Part shown: positions 55,101 to 64,000 of the stretch, in pieces | Position numbering within the stretch: the stretch's first letter is position 1 | Layout: each line of letters opens with the position of its first letter | DNA from: Bolinopsis microptera | Lineage: Eukaryota > Ctenophora > Tentaculata > Lobata > Bolinopsidae | NCBI RefSeq assembly: GCF_026151205.1 | Contig: NC_087073.1 | Location: 8,657,411 to 8,721,410 of the forward strand | Direction: 5' to 3' | Length of the DNA stretch: 64,000 nucleotides | Notes under the pieces: generated by a model | The model's database searches: none | What the model was told of the DNA's origin: nothing | The model's input: the letters and a program-made list of their open reading frames with translations, nothing else | Position numbers and translations under genes: made by a program

Positions 55101-58100
55101 TTGTTCCTCCTCAGTACTCCTCTTCCTCCTACTCGTCAGTCCTCCTCCTCCTCCTTCTCCTCAGTCCTCCTCCTCCGCAGTCCTTCTCCTCCTCGTCAGT
55201 CCTCCTCCTCGCCAGTCCTCCTTCTCCTTCTTCTCCTCCTACTCCTAAGTCCTCCTCCTCCTCCTCAGTCCTCCTCCTCCCTCTCATCCTTTTCCTCCTT
55301 CTCCTCCTTCTCCTCCTACTCCTAAGTCATCCTCCTGCTCCTCAGTCCTCCCCCAGTCCTCCTCCTCATCAGTCCTCTCCCAGTCCTCCTTCTCCTCCTC
55401 CTCATCCTCAGTCCTCCTCCTCATCATCCTCCTCAGTCCTCCTCCTCCTCAGTCCTCCCTAAGTCCTTCTCTTCCTCAGTCCTCCCTAGTCCTCCTTCTC
55501 CTCCTCCTCATCCTCAGTCCTCCTCCTCATCCTCAGTCCTCCTCCTCAGTCCTCCTCGTCCTTAGTCCTCCCCCAGTCCTCCTTCTCCTCATCCTCAGTC
55601 CTCCTCCTCAGTCCTCGTCCTTCTCCTTTTTAACAGTCCTCCTCCTCAGTCTTCCTCCTCGTCCTCGCTCTCGTCCTCCTCCTTCTCGTCTTCCTCCACA
55701 CCAATCCTGCTCCTCTTCCTCAGTCCTCCCTCTCCTCTTCAGTCCTCCTCCTCCTCAGTCCTCCTCTTTCTCCTCAGTCTTCCTCCTTTTCCTCCTCCTC
55801 CTCATTTCTCTTCCTCATCCTCCTCCTCCTCCTTCTTCTCTTCCTTCTCCTCCTAATCAGTCCTCCTCCTAATCAGTCCTCCTCCTCAGTCGTCCTCCTC
55901 CTCGTCCTTAGTCCTCGTCCTCATCGTCCTTAGTCCTCGTCCTCATCCTCCTAGTCCTCGTCCTCATCCTCCTAGTGCTCGTCCTGGTCCTCCTCAGTCT
56001 TCCTCCTCTGTCCTCCTCAGTCCTCCTTCTCCTCAGTCCTCCTCCTCCTCTTCCTCATCAGTTTACACAATTTATTGTTACTAAAATGTTTTTAAACGCA
56101 TTTGAGTCTGTAACATATTGACATGTTACTGTTACTGACTCAAAATGTGCCCGAGAATTTTTTTGTTTAACAGAGTTTTACTCTCCAGTACTATGGAAAA
56201 GTTGTTACATGATAAATAAAGATTTTGATAAATAAAGTGATTTTCATCCCTTTTAATGTTATTGAAAATTGTGTAGACTATTCTTTGTATCTAACTGAGG
56301 ATTGGAAGTTTGAGAAAGGACCATAGTCATTAACCGTGCTACCCATTTCTGCAGATAGCCTGTTACAAATTGTGGAGACAATTTAAATCAAAAGTTACTA
56401 AAGCGTTCGCTATTTGTTACGATTGTTATTACCAACCGTACCTCTTTCAATTGTGGACCGGGGTGGATGTTCATGTCAAACAAGAGTTGGTACGACATTG
56501 TGTTGTTTTTCGGACGAAACGATTCTTGTTTAGAACAAGATACCATTTTGGGGTTCTGGGACCACCACCAATCGATTTCTTGTCATATCTAAGTACAGAA
56601 ATAGCTACCTATATCGCCTAGAAACCTCAGAGGGAAGATTTAAATTTTCCCGATTTTTCCGATATGAGGGTTGATGAGGCCAAAATCGGGATCGGAATGA
56701 TCGGAATTGATCGGGTTGGACCCCCCCCCCCCCCCCCCCCCCCCAATGATAAAACAGTTGATATTTGAGGGTTTAAGATATTTAATAACTACACCCCAGG
56801 TGCACGCACGTGACGTCACTGCAAACCTGATTGAAGTGGGAGTAAAGAATCTGAACGATTTCGAGTGGATCCAGCAGATGAGGTACTACTGGGACGAGGA
56901 GCTGTTGAGTAGAGTAGTGAACAGTGAGTTTAAGTACGGGTACGAGTACCTGGGTAACAGTGGTCGTCTCGTCATTACTCCTCTTACTGACAGGTTAGAC
57001 CTAGCTTTAACGCTCTACGTTGGCAATTATTGCAATCTTTGTTAAGTATTTGTGAGAATCCTTGGATTTATTAAAGATAATACATGTTGCAAATTTGTAA
57101 TTAAGAGTTTTACTTACACACTTTTTGTAATGATGAAAGCATCCATGATATGGCGTAGTTCATAGTTGGTGGTATAATGTACATATTATCTTGACATGTT
57201 GCACATTCCAGATGTTATCTGACGCTCTGTGGAGCACTTCACTTAAAGTTCGGAGGAGCACCTGCCGGTCCTGCTGGTACTGGAAAAACAGAAACTACCA
57301 AGGATCTTGCTAAAGCTCTGGCCTACCAGTGTGTTGTGTTCAACTGTTCTGATCAGCTTGATTTCATGGCTATGGGCAAGTTCTTCAAGGGATTGGCATC
57401 TGCTGGTGCCTGGGCATGTTTCGACGAGTTCAACAGAATTGACATTGAGGTGTTGTCAGTGGTGGCTCAACAGATAACAACCATTCAGAAAGCACAGATA
57501 CAGAAGGTAATTGGGTTTCAAAAAGAGAATCAATTCAAAATAATACATTAATATAATGGTAGCTGAGATTATTGGCTAGTACTGTGGCAAATTATTGGTT
57601 CATCGAGCGAGGTCAGAGTAAGCCGATGTTAAAAGATCTTTCACTAATCTTTTATAATTAATCAAATCCATTTTCTTCCTGACAACGTTCCCTTTGCAGT
57701 TGGAGAGGTTCATGTTTGAGGGCGTGGAGATTGTGTTGAAAGCATCTTGTTCTGTGTTCATTACAATGAACCCTGGTTACGCTGGCAGAACTGAACTTCC
57801 TGACAATCTTAAGGTTTGACATTTGGCATTATGATTAAAGTACGAAACTTCATATAAGAAAACACAGTAATAATACTATATATTTAATTAGAAGATTCTG
57901 GAATTATGAAACTAACCATTTAAGACTAAGTAAAGTATGGGAAAATTAAAGGAATTATTCTCTCAGTTAGAAATATGATATTTTCTCAGGCTCTGTTCAG
58001 ACCAGTCGCTATGATGGTGCCGGACTACGCTATGATTGCTGAAATTTCGCTGTTTTCCTTCGGGTTTTCAGATGCGAAGGTCCTTTCCAAGAAGATCACT

Positions 58101-61100
58101 AGTACCTTCAAGCTAAGCTCAGAACAGCTTTCTGCCCAGGTAAAAGATGAAGAAATATCAAACAGTTAAACCTTGACTTTCACCAGAGTTACCTGACTGT
58201 ACTCAGTAATCTGACGCTTTTAACTTAACTTTACTCACAGGACCATTACGATTTTGGTATGAGAGCCGTGAAGACTGTGATCTCTGCCGCTGCTAATTTG
58301 AAGAGAGATCTCCAAGATACTTCAGAGGAGCTGATCTGTCTTCGTGCTATCAGGGACGTCAATGTTCCTAAATTCTTGCAGGATGATTTGAAACTCTTCA
58401 ACGGCATCGTGTCCGATCTTTTCCCCAAGATCAAGTACGTTTTCCGACCAATTTATCATAGTGCAATCTACTATTTTATTTCCATTATTCGATGTAAAAA
58501 AATCTTAGGTCAATTTTAATAATAGCACAAAAACACCATTCAGAAACTAGGATTTAATCATTTGAATCATCTCAGACAAGAGGCGATCGATTATGGTGAC
58601 CTCGATACCAGCATCAAGAAAACATGCGCAAAGAAGAATCTTCTAGCTGTGGATGGTTTCATGAACAAGTGTATTCAGCTTTACGAAACAACAGTGGTGC
58701 GGCATGGCCTCATGTTGGTTGGTCCCACCGGTTCTGGTAAAACCAGATGTTACGAGGTCCTCCAAGAGGCTATGACCGACATAAAAGGTTACAGTATAGG
58801 AGCGTACACGTTCGAGAAGGTGATCACGTACGTTCTGAACCCCAAGTCTATCACAATGGGTCAGCTGTACGGAGAGTTCGATGCCATGACTCACGAGTGG
58901 ACTGATGGTATTCTGTCATCCCTTATCAGGCTCGGTAAGAAAATACAAACATAAAACTCGACAAGTTAGTCTATATTGATTGATGTAGTTTTGTTTTTTC
59001 TTGGCGAAACTTATTTGTGTGTCGCGTAATTATAATGAGCTACATAACTTTATAATTTATATATTATTCTCTTAATCAATGCTGCTGTTCCTCCGTAGGG
59101 TCCTCTAGCACTGAAACCACAAGACGTTGGTACGTGTTCGACGGTCCGGTCGATGCTGTGTGGATTGAGAACATGAACACTGTCCTAGATGACAACAAGA
59201 AACTCTGTCTCAGTTCTGGAGAGATTATCAAATTAACTGATGTTCGTCTACTTTAAATTTTTATTCCATCTTTATATGTATTATTTTTAAATTGTGAAAA
59301 ATTGTCGTATCATAAAAACGACTAACGTTCAATAATAATAGTATGTAATTTGCTCAAAACCATTACGTAAAATACTCACCGCCCAAATATTGCAGTACAT
59401 GACGATGATGTTTGAGGTAGCTGATCTAGCTGAAGCTTCTCCAGCTACTGTCAGCCGATGTGGTATGGTTTACTTGGAGCCTCAGATCCTCGGCCACACG
59501 CCTTTTGTCACCTGCTGGCTCAATACCCTACCTGAGATCATGAAACCGTACCGGGAACACCTACAAACTCTATTTGATACTTATCTTGAGGTATGATATT
59601 ATCTCCTCTTATCTGAGGTGTGATAGATATTACATCCTGAGTCAACATTATTGACGTATGTTGGATAGTCTGTATCTGCAACCCTTGTATGGTTTTCAAT
59701 TTTAATACTATCCCAGCAAACCATATAATCCATATGCTGTATATTTTATACAAAATCTGCCGTACAACTCGTACTGCATATATAAGCATACACCACTATT
59801 TCACAATGGTTGTAACCACAGGGAGCCCTCAAAGCATTGAGAAAGAACTGCAAAGAAATGTTAACCACGATGAACAGCAGTCTGATCGACAGTACTAACC
59901 GATACATGGAGTGTTTCTTTGCTCCTTTCACTAAAACAGAGGTATAACCAACTTTCACTAAGACAGAGGTGCAACTCTTATCTATCTTGACGAATGTATT
60001 TATGTCCTTTTAATTAATCGATAAAAAGAAGGCTATAATGATCGTACCAGTAAGTTCTAATAATAATTAGAACTTACTGATACAATCATTTTTACACAAT
60101 ACTCATGCTCACAACCAAGCGCGGTCGCCGATTGCAGGGTCCACAAATTCCTGAAGAGAAATCAGCCATGATCCCGATGTTGATCGAACCCTGGTTCATA
60201 TTCTCTCTGACTTGGGCGATACCTGCTTGCTGTGACAGTGATGGCAGGAAGAACTTTAGTCTTTGGTTGAGGGGTGCAATGAAGGACGCTAACGTAAGAC
60301 AACTTTAAGATACACTTGTTTAATATTTCAATCACCATATAAAAATGATGAATTTTTTGGAAAGTCCTTATCGGTTTAGGATGATCTCTAAATCATATCA
60401 CTTTCAGGCTCAAATGCCGTATCCAGAAGCTGGTCAAGTATTCGACTACAAGCTGGACGATGGTGGAGCTAGCATATTTGATGATGACGAAGAGGAAATT
60501 AAGGACAGAAAGGTATTAAACTTTGATTTAGATCGATGAAACAACATTTTAATTGCAAATAACTGATCAGTAATAAATGCCATTAAATCGAAACAACTTA
60601 ATATAATGGCCTCCTCACAATAATTGTTCTTCAAGATTTGCTGGGAAATGTGGACAAAGGAAATGCCAGAACTGAACATCACTCCCGAGAGCAAGTTCCA
60701 AGATATCATTGTTCCAACTATGGACACCATCCGTTCCGAATACTTGATAGAAATGCTGCTTGTCAATAAAAAACAGCTTATGTGTATCGGACCAACTGGT
60801 ACTGGAAAGTCTCTGACGATTGCAAACAAGCTCAGTTTAGGAATGTCTGAGGAGTACATCTCTAACTTCCTCATGTTCTCTGCAAGGACTTCGGCCAATC
60901 AAACTCAGGTTTTTTGAAATCTATGTACCATAATTTCACTTTTTTGTACATGTCAAATTTTAAATATTTCCGCTGATATAGGTTAAAAACTTTAAATATT
61001 GTATCGATTAAATTGATGACAGTTAACAAGTTCAACAATAGCTATTGATATAATAAAGAGATCACATTAATTAAATATGCCTCATCTCTAGGACATTATA

Positions 61101-62665
61101 GATAGTAAGCTTGATAAGCGGAGGAAGGGAGTGTTTGGACCTCCACTCGGAAAAGAATTCGTCTTCTTTATCGATGATTTCAACATGCCCGCTCTTGAGG
61201 TATACGGAGCCCAGCCACCTATTGAGTTGATCAGACAATGGCTTGACCACAAAGGTTTGTGATTAAAAATGTCTACATTTAAATGATACATCAAGTTATA
61301 GCCTAATTATAGCACTTTGAATTCAAACGAATGCTTAACCTGGCGACTGATAAGTGATAGCTATAAACTAATCACCACCAATCTCTCAGGATGGTACGAC
61401 AGAAAGGTGATCGGAGCCTTCAAAAACCTGGTTGATATAAACTTCCTTGTAGCACTAGGACCACCAGGTGGCGGCAGGAACCCTCTTACAAGTCGTATTG
61501 TTAGACATTTTAACCTTCTCACCTTCTGTAATCTTCAAGATGACAGCAAGGAGAGAATCTTTGGCACCATCCTGGCGAACCACTTGTCCTCAATGCCCGG
61601 AGGAGGAGCTGAATTTAGTGGAAACGTTTCGAAGGCCACCATCATGGTAAATTTTATGAAATATATTATAATATTAATAAACAACACAGCTGAATCTGTG
61701 ATGGATCCAGATTCCTGCTTATACTTTGTTATTTAGATTAGCTATATTATGTACTAGATGAAAACCATTCATTGCCATGGTATGAGATTTATTATGAACA
61801 AAGACATCAGATATTGTTTCATTTCTAAACACAATTATAATCGCAGGTTTACAACACCATCTGCTCACAACTTCTGCCCACCCCAGCTAAATCTCACTAT
61901 ACCTTCAACTTACGAGATCTGGCCAAGGTATTCCAAGGTATGCTCATGCTGGATATGGGAAAATCCCGACCACAGTTTGAAATTCTTAGGCTTTGGTATC
62001 ACGAGTGTAAGCGGGTCTTCGCTGATCGTTTGGTGAATGATCAGGACAGAACCTGGTTCGATGAACTTCTGAAAGAGCGCCTGGTCAAAGACTTTGACAC
62101 GTCCTACGATGCAATTGCATCCGAAGACATGCTGGTTTACGGAGACTTCATGGTTCCCAACGCAGACCCAAGAATGTACGAACATATCGACAACGTCGAG
62201 AAGATGGTGCTCATTCTCCAGGAGTACCTGGAAGATTACAACGCTCTGAGTACTGCCCAGATGAAACTGGTGCTGTTCCTGGACGCTGTGAGTCACGTGA
62301 CTCGTATTAGTAGAGTTATCAGGCAGCCTCTTGGCAACGCTCTCCTTCTTGGAGTTGGAGGTTCCGGAAGACAATCTCTGACTCGACTTGCTGCGCATAT
62401 GGCAGAATACGACCTCTTCCAGGTAACATAAGTGCTCATTATGTTGTTTTATCGTCAAATCTAGATTCTAGAATATTCTTAAATTTGGATTATTCTAACA
62501 TTTTATTTAACGTAAATCAGTTATTATGTTCCTGATTGCATTGTCTTTCAGATTGAGTTGAGTAAGAATTACGGAGTGTCCGAGTGGAGGGAGGATTTGA
62601 AAAACATGCTTCTCAAGGCTGGTCTTCAGAATAAGAGTATTGTTTTCCTCTTCTCTGATACACAG
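40137..62665 (+). CDS. Axonemal inner-arm dynein heavy chain, DNAH1-like, 40 exons, 3' end outside window
   Basis: Exons: 40137-40214, 40363-40521, 40771-40859, 41134-41268, 41447-41521, 41693-41903, 42032-42247, 42376-42531, 42682-42791, 42954-43067, 43241-43517, 43636-43904, 44021-44297, 45859-46052, 46732-46975, 47133-47335, 47537-47691, 47829-47980, 51272-51590, 51726-51895, 52143-52390, 52528-52840, 52943-53155, 53278-53508, 56800-56993, 57212-57506, 57700-57813, 57990-58139, 58241-58434, 58576-58934, 59099-59241, 59396-59590, 59822-59941, 60138-60293, 60408-60512, 60636-60908, 61092-61254, 61390-61646, 61847-62422, 62552-62665. They sum to 8,016 bases (2,672 codons) with every phase consistent. 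The ATG has an in-frame stop just upstream. Tail and linker ([12 protein letters not shown]) lead to AAA1 ([22 protein letters not shown]), AAA2 (GPTGSGKT), AAA3 ([16 protein letters not shown]) and AAA4 (GVGGSGRQS). The stalk, AAA5 and AAA6 lie beyond the window. The N-terminal block (IFDNEEYD...VPGKALL...[10 protein letters not shown]) recalls DNAH1. It powers sliding of ciliary doublets. Confidence 0.96.
44356..45384 (-). CDS. Rhodopsin-like seven-transmembrane receptor nested in dynein intron 13
   Basis: A single exon of 342 residues from the ATG at 45384, wholly inside the dynein intron 44298-45858 on the other strand. Seven hydrophobic segments are visible, starting with [20 protein letters not shown] (TM1, with the conserved Asn). 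TM3 begins after a Cys (WFCKFWVW) and ends in an AESRVK segment where class A receptors have DRY. TM7 carries NFDPLISF in place of NPxxY, followed by a basic amphipathic stretch (RMKYFRNFI) like helix 8. The frame is open a further 100 bases upstream without an ATG, so an extra 5' exon is possible. The ligand is unknown; it looks like one of the many lineage-specific orphan receptors of invertebrates. Confidence 0.8.
   Translation of the reverse strand: MTMKHWYIYPSLSNGYVVAILLGLFCIWGVVSNTLAFWFTARHSQSRSPHGFLFKVLSQVIGSVNILICLSALTLAMVDAVFNNHQISWFCKFWVWTWHPLQKLTVVLLGITTTFRTLALAESRVKLRLTYVIIVCLIYFITTTSVNLVFLSNGNMELFSDEKDMYCCVFKKGSRNKITVLLLSTEIILLSVPVVSMVLCLLYLMCSLLCQRQVMWNRRIERRVVVVESMTIAVNLSLILPVLVLRGIKMYWYTRIDVNYRGTVEKEIFLDLKSYFTSYHVIALIEVFCFVLRSNFDPLISFARMKYFRNFIDRQISFMKGRMLKLILKTLLKSYSLQTRSL
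45597..45613. repeat. CT microsatellite
   Basis: A short (CT)n run in dynein intron 13, upstream of the nested receptor. Confidence 0.8.
48672..50915 (-). CDS. Secreted SUEL-lectin/sushi protein nested in dynein intron 18
   Basis: Exons: 50915-50840, 50590-50417, 50142-49904, 49735-49432, 49160-48975 and 48857-48672; phases agree. A signal peptide ([13 protein letters not shown]) is followed by a Cys-rich domain ([13 protein letters not shown]...CNPDD...[10 protein letters not shown]...[10 protein letters not shown]) that I recall from cnidarian and amphioxus extracellular proteins. The next two exons form a SUEL/rhamnose-binding lectin domain ([15 protein letters not shown]...[13 protein letters not shown]...LHINLAYSC). 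It is interrupted by about 55 residues of GE(S/T)xTR repeats. Two sushi/CCP modules, each one phase 1-1 exon with four Cys, follow. The last exon is not settled: phase-1 acceptors near 48463, 48428 and about 48211 each give only a few residues before a stop. It probably binds carbohydrate outside the cell. Confidence 0.82.
49473..49640 (-). repeat. Coding minisatellite inside the SUEL domain
   Basis: Tandem units of 18-24 bases (plus strand TCACCTCTAGTCCTAGTT) that encode GESx[16 protein letters not shown] and similar. The unit length is a multiple of three, so the frame survives copy-number change. Confidence 0.9.
49800..49828. repeat. Run of 29 C
   Basis: Homopolymer in the intron between the two SUEL exons; the length may be unreliable in the assembly. 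Confidence 0.95.
53579..56744. mobile_element. 3.2-kb element with inverted termini in dynein intron 24
   Basis: The left end is a G run (7) then TCCAACCCGAT (53586-53596). The right end is ATCGGGTTGGA (56710-56720) then a C run (24), an exact inverted match. Both sides are flanked by AATGAT (53573-53578 and 56745-56750), a plausible target-site duplication. Next to each terminus is a copy of CCGATATGAGGGTTGATGAG plus GCCAAAATCGG, with short ATCGGAA repeats. The inside is mostly pyrimidine-rich satellite. Frames at 56370-56621 do not resemble a transposase, so it looks non-autonomous. Confidence 0.7.
54128..56062. repeat. Pyrimidine-rich (TCC)n / AGTCCTCCTCCT satellite
   Basis: About 1.9 kb in which one strand is almost only C and T, with GTCCTCCTCCTCA-type units separated by CAGTC or CATC. 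All long frames across it are low-complexity artefacts (Ser/Leu/Pro or Glu/Arg/Asp runs). Confidence 0.95.
60037..60093. repeat. Inverted repeat in dynein intron 33
   Basis: Arms of 25 bases (AATGATCGTACCAGTAAGTT... and its complement with two C/T differences) around a loop of five to six bases. In a minus-strand RNA both differences would be G-U pairs. Confidence 0.75.
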
Positions 62666-62877
62666 GTAATAATATATTTTAATATTGTTAGCTAAGTTAA
62701 AATCAAACAATTTCGTGTGGATCACAATCAATTTATTTAAACATTATCTATACTACTACTACAATCATAGAATAGGTTATCATCAATCTATCTCGTGGAA
62801 TTGCTAATGTAATTACTGACCTAATAAAAATTCAAATTGATACATCCCTCATCTTCTCTTACTATTCTGAAGCATTG

Positions 62878-64000
62878 TCAATCGGCATGGTTGCAATCTG
62901 CCATAACTTCTTCATATGTTGCATCTTTTGTTTCTTTCGACCACAAAATGCCTCCAATCATTGAGAGTAGGGAGGCAATTACAAAACCAATGATAACATA
63001 GAGAGGGCTAAATGAGTAAAGGAAATAAACCAGAAAAGTACTGATCGCTCCAGCAGTTTTACCCCAGAAATTGATAACTCCCGTTGCTGTGTTTCTAATA
63101 ACAGTTGGATAGATCTCGGGAATTATTATCCAGATTATGATGTTGAATGCGGAGGCGAAAAATTTAATAAAGAAGAACGATGCTTTGGTAAAATTTAGGT
63201 TAATGCACACGAGCAGACTCGCTGTAAAAAGGAAGCCTATGATACCAAATGCCTTTATCGGCCAGACCCGCCCTAGTTTCTTTGCTACAAGCAAGCCCAA
63301 GGTCACGGCAAATAGTCCTGCGGCGGAAATGAAAGTAAGATCAAGCAGTTCCCTTCGTGTTAGAGTTTTACAAGTCCGCTCGATGGACCCTGACCCAACA
63401 CCACCACAGATATCTCTGGACACAGCGAATGGTAGATAAACTATGAGCCCAAATATCAGGAATATGTTTCCAGCATACATTATGGAGAGCAGTATTGTTT
63501 CTTTTCTGAACTGAGGTTTAAGGACGTCTGTTAAGGTACCACGTTCGTCGTTGAAAGTTTTTATCCTGAGGTTTTCTGGAAAGGGTTTGTTGTTCCAGTC
63601 AAAGTATATCCTGAGAGCATTTTTAGCTTTTTCCTCTTGTCCGCTGGCAACCAAATAACGAGGTGATTCAGGGACCATTGCTAGAATTACTATTGCAATC
63701 AAGATGGGCAAGTTGGCTACAATAATGAACACTCGCCAACCAAAAGTGTTCAGAAAAAGCACAGCCTCTATAGAAATGACTAGTAAAGATATGTTACCGA
63801 TCAAAAGCAGCGAAAATACACCATATTCTTTGTATTTTGCGCAGGTGATTTCTGAGCTGAACACCAAAGCTGTTGGAAAGTTTGCACCAATGCAAAGGCC
63901 GACAGAGATTCTTGTAAATAAAAACATCCATTTGTTTATCGATGCGGCAGACAGGAAACTGCTGACCGCTAAAATGAAACCTGCTATCAGAATAGTTTTT
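62878..64000 (-). CDS. MFS transporter, SVOP/SLC22-like, N-terminal part outside the window
   Basis: The minus frame enters at the window edge and stops at 62878, at least 373 residues. The motifs are those of the organic-ion/SV2-like branch of the major facilitator superfamily: a TM4 region R-x-SVGLCIGANFPTALVFSSE, the central VPESPRYLVASGQEEKAKN loop, a cytoplasmic loop with TLTDVLKPQFRKETILL, TM11 with PEIYPTVIRNTATGV, and a C-terminal SKETKDATYEE tail. About nine or ten membrane segments are present; the first two or three are outside. The substrate is not predictable. It is intronless as far as seen and lies on the opposite strand just after dynein exon 40. As dynein still lacks its stalk and AAA5-6, this gene must sit in a dynein intron or interrupt the gene. 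Confidence 0.87.
   Translation of the reverse strand, partial: KTILIAGFILAVSSFLSAASINKWMFLFTRISVGLCIGANFPTALVFSSEITCAKYKEYGVFSLLLIGNISLLVISIEAVLFLNTFGWRVFIIVANLPILIAIVILAMVPESPRYLVASGQEEKAKNALRIYFDWNNKPFPENLRIKTFNDERGTLTDVLKPQFRKETILLSIMYAGNIFLIFGLIVYLPFAVSRDICGGVGSGSIERTCKTLTRRELLDLTFISAAGLFAVTLGLLVAKKLGRVWPIKAFGIIGFLFTASLLVCINLNFTKASFFFIKFFASAFNIIIWIIIPEIYPTVIRNTATGVINFWGKTAGAISTFLVYFLYSFSPLYVIIGFVIASLLSMIGGILWSKETKDATYEEVMADCNHAD

Noticed and set aside
53924-55325. Frames encoding Glu/Arg/Asp-rich or Ser/Pro/Leu-rich proteins
   Set aside because: Low-complexity products of the TCC satellite; not conserved coding sequence.

Overview
The window is nuclear DNA from an animal. Genes have many short spliceosomal introns with GT/AG borders, and the contents include an axonemal dynein heavy chain, an NCoR/SMRT-like corepressor piece, a rhodopsin-like receptor, a SUEL-lectin/sushi secreted protein and CR1/L2-type LINE retrotransposons. 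AT-rich spacers and the mix of families suggest a marine non-bilaterian or simple invertebrate. A cnidarian is my best guess, but nothing here proves the species. No CRISPR arrays, operons or prokaryotic features are present.

Layout. 0-9 kb, minus strand: a large single-exon protein built from repeated modules (239-4539, with a one-base frame break at a G run), a six-exon 200-residue NCoR-N-like protein (4963-6740), and a two-exon ten-finger TFIIIA-like protein (6987-8388). 9.6-10.5 kb: a membrane protein with an HNH-like cysteine motif. 10.7-17 kb: a retroelement graveyard with at least three unrelated remnants plus GC-rich dispersed repeats. 17.5-19 kb: an intronless CYP46-like P450. 22.6-29.5 kb, plus strand: a stomatin gene with two or three alternative first exons and a tandem pair of mutually exclusive exons. 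31.2-32.2 kb: a possible small secreted protein. About 32.5-38.3 kb, minus strand: a long LINE whose intact second ORF carries PHD, endonuclease and reverse transcriptase domains. It is preceded by an ORF joining an AlkB-type 2-oxoglutarate oxygenase to an SGNH esterase.

40.1-62.7 kb, plus strand: 40 exons (8,016 coding bases, 2,672 residues, reading phase kept throughout) of an inner-arm axonemal dynein heavy chain, probably DNAH1-type, running from its start codon through AAA4 and continuing past the window. Its introns hold antisense genes: a 7TM receptor in intron 13, a SUEL-lectin/sushi protein in intron 18, and an SVOP/SLC22-like transporter after exon 40. Intron 24 carries a 3.2-kb element with inverted termini and a 2-kb pyrimidine-rich satellite.

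How the genes relate: no shared pathway is apparent. They cover motility (dynein), membrane organisation (stomatin), transport, sensing, sterol oxidation and transcription. The most unusual content is the AlkB-SGNH ORF beside the LINE, the stomatin exon duplication, the lectin domain split by a coding minisatellite, and the short corepressor with no SANT domains.
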